64,000 nt of DNA. It comes from Haliscomenobacter sp033763495. Its GTDB lineage: Bacteria; Bacteroidota; Bacteroidia; Chitinophagales; Saprospiraceae. Location: NCBI RefSeq assembly GCF_033763495.1, contig NZ_JANRKL010000202.1, forward strand, positions 6,167 to 70,166, given 5' to 3'. The notes under the pieces are model-generated. The model was not told where the DNA came from and did no database searches. It saw only the letters and a list, made by a program, of their open reading frames with translations. Positions 51,289-60,974 of the stretch are shown here, one piece after another; the stretch's first letter is position 1, and each line of letters begins with the position of its first letter. The position numbers were made by a program, and so were the translations under genes.

Positions 51289-52398
51289 ATGCGTACCCTG
51301 TTACTCCTCTTCTTGCCGCTACTTTTTATATCTTTTGTTCAAGGACAGAGTATTGATAAAAAAGAATTGGGCCGCAGGCTCGATGCCCTATTAGAATCCC
51401 GCATCAAAACCAATGAACCCGGCGGTAGTTTTTTGATCCAACAAGGCAAAAAGGTTCTTTACGCCAAATCATTTGGTTTGGCTGACCTCAAAACTGGTGA
51501 AAAATTCAGCGCAAATACTTTAGCCAACGTGGGTTCAATCTCCAAAACCTTCGTCGCTTATGGCATATTGCTTTTGGAAAAAGAAGGTAAACTATCTATC
51601 GAAGATCCCATCCTGAAATACTTTCCCGATTTTGAACACCCGGAAGTGGTCAAAAAAATCACCATTCGGCATCTGCTAACCCACTCTTCAGGCTTACCTG
51701 ACAACCGAAACGTAGACAAAGACAGCGTTTTCTACCTTACTGCAAAAGATTTGGAAAATTTTGCACCGTTAAAAAGAACGAATTCCTTACATTTCGAGCC
51801 TGGAAGCCGTTTTGAGTACTCCAACCCAGCTTTTAACGGTTTGGCATTGATCATTGAACAAGTCAGCGGCCAAAAGTGGCAGCAGTTTATTGGGGAAAGA
51901 ATTTTTAAACCAGCGGGTATGCAGCGGAGTGTGATCACCGATGGTGCATTCCCGGAAAGTGGTGTTTCACACGGCTATCGTTTTTACCAAAACCGTTTTG
52001 ATGAATACGATTATGGCGAGTACCCCACTTTTTGTGCAGCAGGAAATGGTGGAGTGTGGTCTTCAGTCAAGGAACTGCATAAGTACCTTGAGGCAGTCAA
52101 AGCCTGTACTTTTGCGGACTGTGCTACCATCCAAAAATCCCAAACAGTATGGAAATCGCCTACCTGGAATAGCGCCGATCCTCCATTTTTGGGTTTGTCC
52201 TGGTTTGTAGAAGAGAACCCACAAGGGGTGGCCAATAAAAGTATCGGCCATACCGGGAGCCAGGGAGGCTTTATGGCCCACTTGATTTGGTTTCCTGAAC
52301 GCGATTTGAGCATCATTTGGCTGGCCAATGATTCAGAATTTTACACTACAGCAATTCTGGAGGCACTCGATTTGGCCAAAGCTGTTCATCGCCCTTGA
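51289..52398 (+). CDS. Exported serine hydrolase of the beta-lactamase/PBP family
   Basis: 369 residues with a signal peptide ending FVQGQ. The catalytic SxxK is SISK (Ser 83, Lys 86) within NVGSISKTFVAYG; the YxN motif is EYSNPAFNG; the third motif region is SIGHTGSQGGF (HTG in place of KTG). This is the class C beta-lactamase/esterase-like family (PF00144), which includes peptidases and esterases. Its product may be linked to transport by the symporter gene that starts 31 bases later. Confidence 0.9.
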   Translation: MRTLLLLFLPLLFISFVQGQSIDKKELGRRLDALLESRIKTNEPGGSFLIQQGKKVLYAKSFGLADLKTGEKFSANTLANVGSISKTFVAYGILLLEKEGKLSIEDPILKYFPDFEHPEVVKKITIRHLLTHSSGLPDNRNVDKDSVFYLTAKDLENFAPLKRTNSLHFEPGSRFEYSNPAFNGLALIIEQVSGQKWQQFIGERIFKPAGMQRSVITDGAFPESGVSHGYRFYQNRFDEYDYGEYPTFCAAGNGGVWSSVKELHKYLEAVKACTFADCATIQKSQTVWKSPTWNSADPPFLGLSWFVEENPQGVANKSIGHTGSQGGFMAHLIWFPERDLSIIWLANDSEFYTTAILEALDLAKAVHRP

Positions 52399-52429
52399 TT
52401 CGTTAACTATTAAACAAACAAAATAACGT

Positions 52430-54046
52430 ATGAGTCAATTTGCTACACTGGATTGGGTGGTCATTGGTGCCTACTTTGTACTGCTGCTAGGGATTGCAGT
52501 TTGGGTAATGACGCGGAAAACCGACACCACCGAGGATTATTTTCTGGCTGGAAGGAATGTGGGTTGGTTCGTCATCGGAGCTTCCATTTTTGCTTCAAAC
52601 ATCGGATCAGAACACGTAGTGGGTTTAGCCGGGGCTGGGGCTGGTGGCAAAATCCCGATGTTGATTTACGAACTACACGCCTGGCTGGTAGTTACGATGG
52701 GTTGGGTATTTTTACCCTTTTATATCCGCAGTGGTATTTTCACCACCCCTGAGTTTTTGGAAAAACGCTTCAATGCTCAAACGCGCTGGTTTTTGAGTAT
52801 TTTCTCTCTGCTTGCTTATGTACTGACCAAAGTTTCGGTAACCGTGTACGCCGGGGGGATCGTGATTTCCTCTTTGTTGCACATCGATTTTTGGTTCGGA
52901 GCCTTGCTGACCGTGGTACTGACCGGAGCTTACACTGTAATTGGCGGGATGCGGGCAGTGGTTTATACCGAGGCAATGCAAACCGTGGTGTTGGTTTTGG
53001 GTGCTGCTACACTGACCATTGTAGGGTTGAACGCAGTAGGTGGTTGGAGTGGCATGAAGGCTTCTCTGGAGCCTGGCTACCTCAACATGTGGCGCCCAGC
53101 GAGTGATCCTGATTTCCCCTGGCCCAGTCTGGTGATTACGAGTACCATCGTAGGTACCTGGTACTGGTGTACCGACCAATACATCATTCAACGGGGTTTG
53201 GCGGCTAAAAACATCACCATTGGCCGTCGGGGTGCTATTTTTGGTGGCTTTTTGAAGTTGACTCCGGTGTTTTTGTTCCTCATCCCGGGTGTGGTTGCAT
53301 TAGCCCTCAAAAACCGGGGCGAACTGCAATGGGATTCAGCAGATCAAGCTTTTGCTACTTTGTTGATGGAAAAAACACCAGTTGGTTTGCGAGGCCTGGT
53401 CGCCGCTGGTTTGTTGGCAGCCTTGATGAGTTCGCTGGCTTCGGTGTTTAACTCTTGTTCCACGCTGTTTACAGTAGACATCTACAAAAAACTGCGCCCA
53501 GACGCGCCGGAAAAACAACTCCTGGGAGTAGGTCGTTATGCCACAGCAGTGGTTGTCATCCTGGGGATTTTGTGGATTCCCATCATGCAAAACATCTCTG
53601 GCGTATTGTACGAATACCTGCAATCGGTGCAATCTTACATTGCCCCACCAATTACAGCTGTATTCCTGTTGGGTATTTTTTCAAAACGCATCAATAGCAA
53701 AGGCGCGATGGCTACTTTGATTTCGGGTTTGGGGGTTGCTTTGTTGCGCTTGGTGCTGGAATTGAGTAGAGACTCTCTGACTCCAGGTAGTCTGCTGCAC
53801 AGCTTTGGCGCGATGAACTTCCTCACTTTTGCAGCCTGGTTCTTCTTGTTTTCCGTGTTGGTTTGTGTTACCGTGAGCTTGCTCACACCTCCACCCGCGC
53901 CTGAGAGCATTACCGGGCTTACCTACGGTACCATGACGGATCAACAAAAAGCGGACAACCGTACTAGTTATAGCATCTGGGACGTGGTGATGTCGGTAGT
54001 AGTGGTAGGGATTGTAGTGTTTGTCATGATTAGTTTTAGGGGATAA
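52430..54046 (+). CDS. Sodium:solute symporter (SSS/SGLT family)
   Basis: 538 residues with 13-14 hydrophobic segments. Opening TLDWVVIGAYFVLLLGIAVW, then DTTEDYFLAGRNVGWFVIGA, and the sugar/Na-site region GSEHVVGLAGAGAGGK are diagnostic of the SGLT-like branch. The later segment LLAALMSSLASVFNSCSTLF also matches. It brings a solute (sugar or organic acid) across the inner membrane with sodium. The gene is 31 bases after the serine hydrolase, so the pair may process and import one substrate. Confidence 0.93.
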   Translation: MSQFATLDWVVIGAYFVLLLGIAVWVMTRKTDTTEDYFLAGRNVGWFVIGASIFASNIGSEHVVGLAGAGAGGKIPMLIYELHAWLVVTMGWVFLPFYIRSGIFTTPEFLEKRFNAQTRWFLSIFSLLAYVLTKVSVTVYAGGIVISSLLHIDFWFGALLTVVLTGAYTVIGGMRAVVYTEAMQTVVLVLGAATLTIVGLNAVGGWSGMKASLEPGYLNMWRPASDPDFPWPSLVITSTIVGTWYWCTDQYIIQRGLAAKNITIGRRGAIFGGFLKLTPVFLFLIPGVVALALKNRGELQWDSADQAFATLLMEKTPVGLRGLVAAGLLAALMSSLASVFNSCSTLFTVDIYKKLRPDAPEKQLLGVGRYATAVVVILGILWIPIMQNISGVLYEYLQSVQSYIAPPITAVFLLGIFSKRINSKGAMATLISGLGVALLRLVLELSRDSLTPGSLLHSFGAMNFLTFAAWFFLFSVLVCVTVSLLTPPPAPESITGLTYGTMTDQQKADNRTSYSIWDVVMSVVVVGIVVFVMISFRG

Positions 54047-54050
54047 TTTA

Positions 54051-54221
54051 AGTGAAAAGTGAAAAGTGAAAAGTGAAAAGTGAAAAATAATTCACCAGTT
54101 GTTTTTCAACTGTGTTCCTTGTTTTTTTTACCCAAGTTTGGAAAGGGTTGAAATGCCTTCCTAACTTTTCACTTTTCACTTTTCACTTTTCACTTTTCAC
54201 TTTTCACTTTTCACTTTTCAC
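54051..54221. repeat. Heptamer-array inverted repeat element (AGTGAAA type)
   Basis: Five AGTGAAA units (54051-54085) are followed by AATAATTCACCAGTTG (54086-54101). After about 65 bases there are eight TTTTCAC units (54166-54221), ending at the stop codon (54222) of the minus-strand esterase gene. The element at 37154-37282 has the same array type, same flank and similar spacing. Unequal copy number (5 and 8) suggests slippage. Confidence 0.93.
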
Positions 54222-55181
54222 TTATTTGCTGTATTTGCTAAAAAACGGCCACAACAACTCCGTAGCTGCAATTGGGTAATTATCTCCATTGGGATACTCA
54301 TGAGTCATGTCTTTGAACTCATGAATGTAATACACGTTGGTGTTACCTTTGGTGGGTGTATTAAAGGTCCAAAAGGCCGCATTGGCGGTTTCCTTCAAAG
54401 TGTTGGCATAAGTCAGGCCAAAAGCATTACATATCGTGCTCGTAGACAATTTCATCCCTCCAAGGTTCATTAGTGCTGCACCCATGGGTAAAGGCTGACC
54501 GTTGTTCAAGGGAAAAAAACGATCGTCTAGGTTTCCAAAACCGTGATAAATTGGAATGAGTGATAGGGGCACCTTGTTTTGATTGGTAAAAATGGTACCA
54601 AAAGGTGCTACCGCCGCAATTACATCCGAAGCTTCTACCGCTAATCGGAAAGTAAACTGCCCACCATTGGAAAAGCCGCTCACATAAACCCGTTTGGGAT
54701 CAATGGGGTATTTGGTTTGTAAGAACTTCAGCATTTCCCGGAAAAACTTCACATCATCGTACAACTTTTGACCAGGACAAGCAATGGAATCCAGGTCAAA
54801 GTGGTTCCATTTCGTGGTTGTGGATTTCACACCATCCTCCGTGATGCAATAGGAAAGCGATGAAGGGAATATGGCGTAAAATTTCTCCTTTGCCGCTTTT
54901 TCTTTCCAGCCAGAAATGTTGTAAAACTTCTCTCCATTTCCAGAAGTGCCATGCAACATAAACACCACTGGAACGGGGGAGCTCACTTGAATCCCAGCGG
55001 GTTGAAACACGATGAATTCGCGGTCCCTTCCATCTACGTTCAGGGTATGATCGATGCGTTTTTGAGCAGTCAACTCATTGCCCCCCGGGTCTACTAGTTC
55101 TTCATTATCACAGGCGTTGAAGAGACACAGGGCGCAGAACAGCGACAACAGTTTTGAGGTGATTTTCCAATTCTTTTTCAT
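54222..55181 (-). CDS. PHB depolymerase-like esterase lipoprotein
   Basis: 319 residues from the ATG at 55181. The lipoprotein signal is KLLSLFCALCLFNACDN with lipobox FNAC. The hydrolase fold shows FMLHGTSGNGEKFYN (oxyanion) and the nucleophile VSGFSNGGQFTF, with HEYPNGDNYPIA giving the late His. It belongs to the LpqC/PHB depolymerase-like esterases, acting on esters of plant or storage polymers at the outer membrane. The codons before the stop abut the heptamer array. Confidence 0.85.
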   Translation of the reverse strand: MKKNWKITSKLLSLFCALCLFNACDNEELVDPGGNELTAQKRIDHTLNVDGRDREFIVFQPAGIQVSSPVPVVFMLHGTSGNGEKFYNISGWKEKAAKEKFYAIFPSSLSYCITEDGVKSTTTKWNHFDLDSIACPGQKLYDDVKFFREMLKFLQTKYPIDPKRVYVSGFSNGGQFTFRLAVEASDVIAAVAPFGTIFTNQNKVPLSLIPIYHGFGNLDDRFFPLNNGQPLPMGAALMNLGGMKLSTSTICNAFGLTYANTLKETANAAFWTFNTPTKGNTNVYYIHEFKDMTHEYPNGDNYPIAATELLWPFFSKYSK

Positions 55182-55286
55182 AATCTTGAGGTGTTTTTTG
55201 GTATTTAGATACCTCAAAATTAGTCCAGTTCCCAACGCATGTCCTCACCCTAATGGGTGATTTGAAGCACCAAAAGCGTTAAAGAA

Positions 55287-55937
55287 ATGTTTCCAAAAGT
55301 AAAGATTTGCTGTATTTCCAGCCTCGCAGAAGCCAAATTGGCCATTGAGTATGGCGCATCGGCCTTGGGCCTGGTTGCCAAAATGCCCAGTGGCCCTGGC
55401 CCCATCAGTGATGAACTCATTCAGGAAATTGCAGCCAGCGTGCCTCCTCCCATTGCCAGTTTTTTGCTCACCAGCCGCACCAATGCAACGGATATTGCCG
55501 CACATCAGCAGGCAGTGGGAACCAATACAGTGCAGATTGTAGATGCTTTGAGTGAAGGGTCTTACGCCGATTTGCGACTGTCCTTACCCGGCATTTCGAT
55601 TGTGCAGGTGATTCACGTCATCGATGAGCGGAGTGTGGAAGAGGCCCTGCAAATTGCGCCACAAGTGGATGCCCTTTTGCTGGATTCTGGGAACCCTAAT
55701 TTGGCCGTAAAGGAATTGGGCGGAACTGGGCGGGTACACAATTGGTCACTGAGTCGCCAAATCGTAGAACAAGCGCCCAAACCCGTTTTTTTGGCTGGAG
55801 GCCTCAAAGCGGAAAATGTACGTGCGGCGATGGATGCGGTGCAGCCCTGGGGACTCGATTTGTGCAGTAGCGTGCGGACAAATGGGAATTTGGATCCAGT
55901 GAAATTGGAAGCCTTTTTTAAGGCGGTATATGGATAA
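55287..55937 (+). CDS. Phosphoribosylanthranilate isomerase-like protein
   Basis: 216 residues of the TrpF TIM barrel. The N-terminal catalytic Cys is in KICCISSLAE (family KICGIT), the Asp in ALLLDSGNP, and phosphate-binding loops are GGTGRVHNWSL and AGGLKAENVRAAM. The Gly after the catalytic Cys is replaced by Cys. It catalyses the Amadori rearrangement in tryptophan synthesis if active. There are no other trp genes nearby and the last loop (GLDLCSSVRTN) deviates, so a changed substrate is possible. Confidence 0.8.
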   Translation: MFPKVKICCISSLAEAKLAIEYGASALGLVAKMPSGPGPISDELIQEIAASVPPPIASFLLTSRTNATDIAAHQQAVGTNTVQIVDALSEGSYADLRLSLPGISIVQVIHVIDERSVEEALQIAPQVDALLLDSGNPNLAVKELGGTGRVHNWSLSRQIVEQAPKPVFLAGGLKAENVRAAMDAVQPWGLDLCSSVRTNGNLDPVKLEAFFKAVYG

Positions 55938-55975
55938 AATAAAAAAGTCCATGCCCCAAAATGGTGACATGGACT
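55938..55975 (-). terminator. Rho-independent terminator of ahcY
   Basis: AGTCCATG (55946-55953) and CATGGACT (55968-55975) form the stem. On the minus strand it is followed by TTTTTATTTTAT. It lies one base after the trpF-like stop and also could slow transcription from the plus strand. Confidence 0.85.
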
Positions 55976-56006
55976 CCCTGTTTTCGAAGCGAAAACTCGG
56001 ACTCGA

Positions 56007-57317
<1,311 letters not shown>

Positions 57318-57354
57318 GTGTATGTACTTTTATTAATTTTTTGATTTCGCGGGG

Positions 57355-57390
57355 CAAAGATAGCTAGTTTTTATAAAAATAACCGCCAAA
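57355..57390 (-). promoter_or_regulatory. Candidate promoter for ahcY
   Basis: TATCTTTG (57362-57355) on the minus strand is an exact -7 element. TTTG at 57390-57387 is 24 bases further up, longer than the normal 19-21. Confidence 0.45.
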
Positions 57391-57393
57391 AGA

Positions 57394-58038
57394 TCAGGGT
57401 GCTAATAATTCTTTCAGCCACAGGCCGTTCTCCAGGCGGTACCTTACCCTATCGTGCAAGCGGCTGCGCCTACCTTGCCAAAATTCAATCAAATCTGGTC
57501 GGATCAAATATCCGCCCCAATGAGGTGGCAGGGGCAGTACCTCTTCACTGGCGTATTGCTGACTCAAGCGTTCCATCTCAGCATCCAACACAGCTCGGTC
57601 GGTAATGATTTTACTCTGGGGCGATGCCCAAGCACCTATTTGACTGCCTTTAGGCCTACTTTGAAAGTATGCTCGAGAGGTTTCTTCACTTACTTTCTCA
57701 ATTTTGCCTTCAATCCGTACCTGACGTTCCAGATCGTACCAAAAGAAATTCATCGCAGCATAAGGATGAGCCAATAGTTCCTCCGCTTTGGCGCTGCTGT
57801 AATTGGTGTAAAAAACAAACCCATTCTGATCAAAACCTTTGAGCAAAACCACTCTGGCTCGGGGCCTCCCTTCAGCATTGGTAGTTGCGAGGGTAAAGGC
57901 ATTGGGTTCTTTTACTTCGGCCCGGATGGCATCGGCAAACCAGTGCTCAAATTGATGAATAGGGTCAGCTGCTGTATCAGCGATATCGAGTGTGGCAGCG
58001 GTGTATTCCTGCCGTAAGTCAGCTACATTTTTTATCAT
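57394..58038 (-). CDS. pdxH: Pyridoxamine 5'-phosphate oxidase
   Basis: 214 residues. An FMN enzyme that oxidises pyridoxine/pyridoxamine phosphate to pyridoxal phosphate. Characteristic segments are RARVVLLKGFDQNGFVFYTN, NFFWYDLERQVRIEG and WGGYLIRPDLIEFWQGRRSR followed by LHDR, the PLP/FMN-binding C terminus. Length fits the family. It is in the same orientation as ahcY, 76 bases upstream of it, with a long repeat-filled region behind it. Confidence 0.97.
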   Translation of the reverse strand: MIKNVADLRQEYTAATLDIADTAADPIHQFEHWFADAIRAEVKEPNAFTLATTNAEGRPRARVVLLKGFDQNGFVFYTNYSSAKAEELLAHPYAAMNFFWYDLERQVRIEGKIEKVSEETSRAYFQSRPKGSQIGAWASPQSKIITDRAVLDAEMERLSQQYASEEVLPLPPHWGGYLIRPDLIEFWQGRRSRLHDRVRYRLENGLWLKELLAP

Positions 58039-58100
58039 GACAGAATAGTTGTTGTTAAAAAGAACCCAGTAAAGATCATACTACTGGACGTTTTGCTCGG

Positions 58101-58717
58101 AGGACATCAATAGCCCCCGGCTTTAGCCTGGGGTAGGCGTAATACCCTCCGATCGGGCTTTAGCCCAATGTCATTGACTTAAGATTTTTGGATTAAATTT
58201 AACATTGTGCTCTTGCCTCAGAACCCCCAGCCCCTAAAGGGGAGCCCAGCCTACGTTAGCTTAAGATTTACTCCTTTTGTAACTGGAGGCCAAAATTTTA
58301 AACATACGTAAAATGTACTCCCCTTTAGGGGTTGGCAGACTTCAGCACAATTTTGCACTGAATGCACCTTTTTTCTTAAGTCAATGACATCGGGCTTTAG
58401 CCCTCGTTTGAAATCAAGGCTTGGCTAAAGCCGAATCAATAGGGTGTTTCAATACCCCTAGGCTAATGAAGTTTTTTGAAATAACCGTTCTTAGACCCTG
58501 GCGATTGAATTGCCTCCAGCTTTAGCTGGTGGATCAATGGCCAGAACTTGAATGGGCTTTAGCCCAAAACTCAATTTTGTACATAGGGCTAAAGCCCAAA
58601 ACTAGAGACTACTGCTTATCCACCAGCTAAAGCTGGAGGCAATTCATGCGCTTCGAGTCTAGAATTTGAGATCGGTTATTTCAAAAAACTTCATAAGCCA
58701 GGGGCTATTGATGTCCT
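58101..58717. repeat. Composite nested inverted-repeat region
   Basis: The 759-base gap between pdxH and the MobA-like gene is almost entirely nested repeats. The outermost arms 58101-58123 and 58695-58717 (AGGACATCAATAGCCCC, one mismatch in 23) enclose ATGTCATTGACTTAAG pairs (58168-58183 with 58375-58390), CCCCTAAAGGGGAG pairs (58231-58244 with 58318-58331), several GCTTTAGC hairpins, and element B near the right end. The layout suggests one element inserted into another. Confidence 0.85.
58461..58699. mobile_element. MITE-like nested inverted-repeat element B
   Basis: A 239-bp relative of the element at 9476-9758. Terminal arms 58461-58487 and 58673-58699 match over 27 bases with one mismatch and contain GAAGTTTTTTGAAATAAC. 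Inside, in order, are hairpins 58513-58532 (CCTCCA-GCTTTAGC-TGGTGG), 58554-58565, 58586-58597 and 58620-58639. The outer-hairpin stems differ from those of element A but still pair. No coding capacity. It lies between pdxH and the MobA-like gene. Confidence 0.78.
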
Positions 58718-58797
58718 CTGCGTCTGAAAAACAAAAATGCCCTTTAGTGGAACAAAAATACACATTCAAAGTCTCCAGGGAGGTCAATTTTCCACTT

Positions 58798-59409
58798 CTA
58801 GACATTGATTTTTGTCAAAAAAGCCGCCCAGTCCTCCGGCGTATCCAGATCCAACGCCCCTTCCGGAAAATCGAGAACAACTGCCTGATCCCGGTATTTT
58901 TCAATCAACTTTTTTGCTCCTTGCGCCCCATGTAATGCAGCCAATTCGGCAAAAAGGGTACTGGTGAACAAAGCTGGCACACCCAAAGTATCCGTGTATC
59001 CGGAAACCACCAGGGGGGCCTGGGTCCTTGCCTGCAATTCCACCAAGGCATACAATGTATTTGCTTCCAACAAAGGCTGGTCCCCAACCAGAATCAATAC
59101 CTGTTGAATTGTAGGGGCTTGTTCCAATAAAAAAACCAAACCTGTCGCAATGGAGCTCCCCATCCCGCTAGGCCAGTCTGGATTAAATACTTTCAAAGCT
59201 TCTGAGTCCAAAAGTTCGGGTTCAATTAGTTCCCGATTGGCCCCCAAAACCACCACAAGGGGGCGAAAAGTTGTACCCAAGGCCGTTTTTACAGCCCTTT
59301 CAATCAGACTTTCCCCCGCAATACGCAGCAATTGTTTGGCTTGGCCCATCCGGGTTGAAGCTCCAGCGGCGAGGATTATGATGCCCGTTGTATCGTCAGC
59401 CTTTTCCAT
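58798..59409 (-). CDS. MobA-like NTP transferase
   Basis: 203 residues. The nucleotide-binding opening IIILAAGASTRMGQAKQLL and the following LVGDQPLLEANTL (metal Asp) fit the MobA-like NTP transferase domain (PF12804); the MocA/CTP:molybdopterin cytidylyltransferase subgroup is the closest resemblance. It may attach a nucleotide to molybdopterin. No Mo-enzyme genes are nearby, so the cofactor role is unproven. It is divergent from the T9SS Plug gene, 81 bases apart. Confidence 0.85.
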   Translation of the reverse strand: MEKADDTTGIIILAAGASTRMGQAKQLLRIAGESLIERAVKTALGTTFRPLVVVLGANRELIEPELLDSEALKVFNPDWPSGMGSSIATGLVFLLEQAPTIQQVLILVGDQPLLEANTLYALVELQARTQAPLVVSGYTDTLGVPALFTSTLFAELAALHGAQGAKKLIEKYRDQAVVLDFPEGALDLDTPEDWAAFLTKINV

Positions 59410-59490
59410 GCAAATGAATTAAATATGTGGTCTTCACCTTAGTTCAACGCTTTTTTGCGTTATTTGGGGTAAATATTAACCCTGCTCAAT

Positions 59491-60882
59491 ATGTTGCGGT
59501 TTTCAATGCTTTTACTTTGTTGCGCTTTTGTACTCCTACAAAGCATTCATGCCCAGGACCCGGCCCTGCGTTATGAAGATTTTGTGTACCAACCCCACAT
59601 CAAATCGGTCAAATTTACACAAAAAGGACTCTACCTTAGTCAGCCCATTCTGGTATTGGATGGAACCGACCTTCTGGAGCTGGAGTTTGACGACATGGAA
59701 GCGGACAATAAGTCCTACTACTATCGCGTCATTCAATGCGACATCAACTGGAAACCCACTCCCCTCTCTGAGTTGGATTACATTGATGGATACGCCAATG
59801 ATCTGCTGCGGGAGTACCACAACTCTTTTAAAGCGACGACTTCTTTTTCGCATTACCGCCTCATTTTACCCAATGAGAATACCCGCATTACCCGCTCAGG
59901 CAACTACATTTTACAGGTGTACGAAAGCCTCAATAAAGAAGTAACGGTATTGACACGGCGTTTTATCGTGTTGGAAAACAAGGTTTTTATCAACGCCAAG
60001 CTGGTTCCCCCTGCAGCAGTGGGCAAATTTAAAACCCATCAGGAAATCGATTTTGAAGTAAGTGTTAACAAATTGCCTATTGGCAATATGCAGCAGGAAA
60101 TCAAGGCTACCATTTTGCAAAACAACCGCTGGGACAATGCGGTAATCGGGGTCATCCCCAATTTTAACCGGGGCAATAACCTGGTATGGGATTACCAAGA
60201 CAAGGTCGTTTTTCCGGCAGGAAAGGAGTTTCGTTGGTTGGACATGCGCAGTTTGTTCATCTATGGTTCTCAAATTGCCACCATCAACCGCGTCAACAAT
60301 CGGTATGAAATCATCATGAAAGAGGATCAGGTTTTTGAAAGTTCACAGTACTTCCAAATTTTTGACCTCAATGGTGATTATGTCATTGGCAACGCTGACC
60401 AACGCGGCATGCGCCTCGACGAGAACCTGCAACGCCGCAGCAACCAGGTGGAAGGAGCCAAGCCAAGCCCTGCGGACTGGAGGGATTTGGCCCAAAACGA
60501 TGCCAACCACTTCAACAACGCGGTGGGTAGTGATTATGCGGAGGTGCAGTTTTCACTGAGCATGAATGAACCCATCGAAAATCAGGATGTTTACCTCGTT
60601 GGTCGATTCAACGATTGGCAAATGATGCCCCAGTACAAAATGACATTTGACGAGGTGCAACAGGCTTATACCGTACGTACCCCCCTGAAACAGGGTTATT
60701 ACAACTATGCTTACGCGACCAAACCACGCAATGTCAATACTGCTCCAGCGAGCCTCAGCCCAATCGACGGCGATTGGTGGGAAACCGAAAATGTGTACAC
60801 TATAATCATCTATTACCGACCTTTTGGCGAGCGCTACGATCGGGTCATTGGAATGGGCCAAGTGCAGTCCGGCATTCGCTAA
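59491..60882 (+). CDS. Type IX secretion system Plug protein (DUF5103)
   Basis: 463 residues with a signal peptide ending IHAQD. The DUF5103 fold is recognised by YEDFVYQPHIKSVKFTQKG, DDMEADNKSYYYRVIQCDIN, the QVYESLNKE segment and a C-terminal beta-rich domain with a VYLVGRFNDWQ strand. In Flavobacterium the Plug binds the periplasmic end of the SprA translocon and closes the channel when no PorV is loaded. It is the only core T9SS component in the window; its cargo is represented by the genes at 37268, 41223 and 45284. A GC-poor 92-base gap follows. Confidence 0.9.
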   Translation: MLRFSMLLLCCAFVLLQSIHAQDPALRYEDFVYQPHIKSVKFTQKGLYLSQPILVLDGTDLLELEFDDMEADNKSYYYRVIQCDINWKPTPLSELDYIDGYANDLLREYHNSFKATTSFSHYRLILPNENTRITRSGNYILQVYESLNKEVTVLTRRFIVLENKVFINAKLVPPAAVGKFKTHQEIDFEVSVNKLPIGNMQQEIKATILQNNRWDNAVIGVIPNFNRGNNLVWDYQDKVVFPAGKEFRWLDMRSLFIYGSQIATINRVNNRYEIIMKEDQVFESSQYFQIFDLNGDYVIGNADQRGMRLDENLQRRSNQVEGAKPSPADWRDLAQNDANHFNNAVGSDYAEVQFSLSMNEPIENQDVYLVGRFNDWQMMPQYKMTFDEVQQAYTVRTPLKQGYYNYAYATKPRNVNTAPASLSPIDGDWWETENVYTIIIYYRPFGERYDRVIGMGQVQSGIR

Positions 60883-60974
60883 TCTAGAATAACCGCCTTT
60901 TTATATAAAAATTTCTACCTTTCGCGGGTGCTTTTCTAGTATTGCATTGTGTTAAATTTTTTAAGAAAAGCATC

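Noticed and set aside
54051..54221. Possible CRISPR array.
   Set aside because: Units are 7-bp tandem heptamers without unique spacers and no cas genes are present.
58798..59409. Molybdenum-cofactor locus.
   Set aside because: Only one MobA-like gene; no moa, moe or molybdoenzyme genes nearby, so no pathway claim is made.
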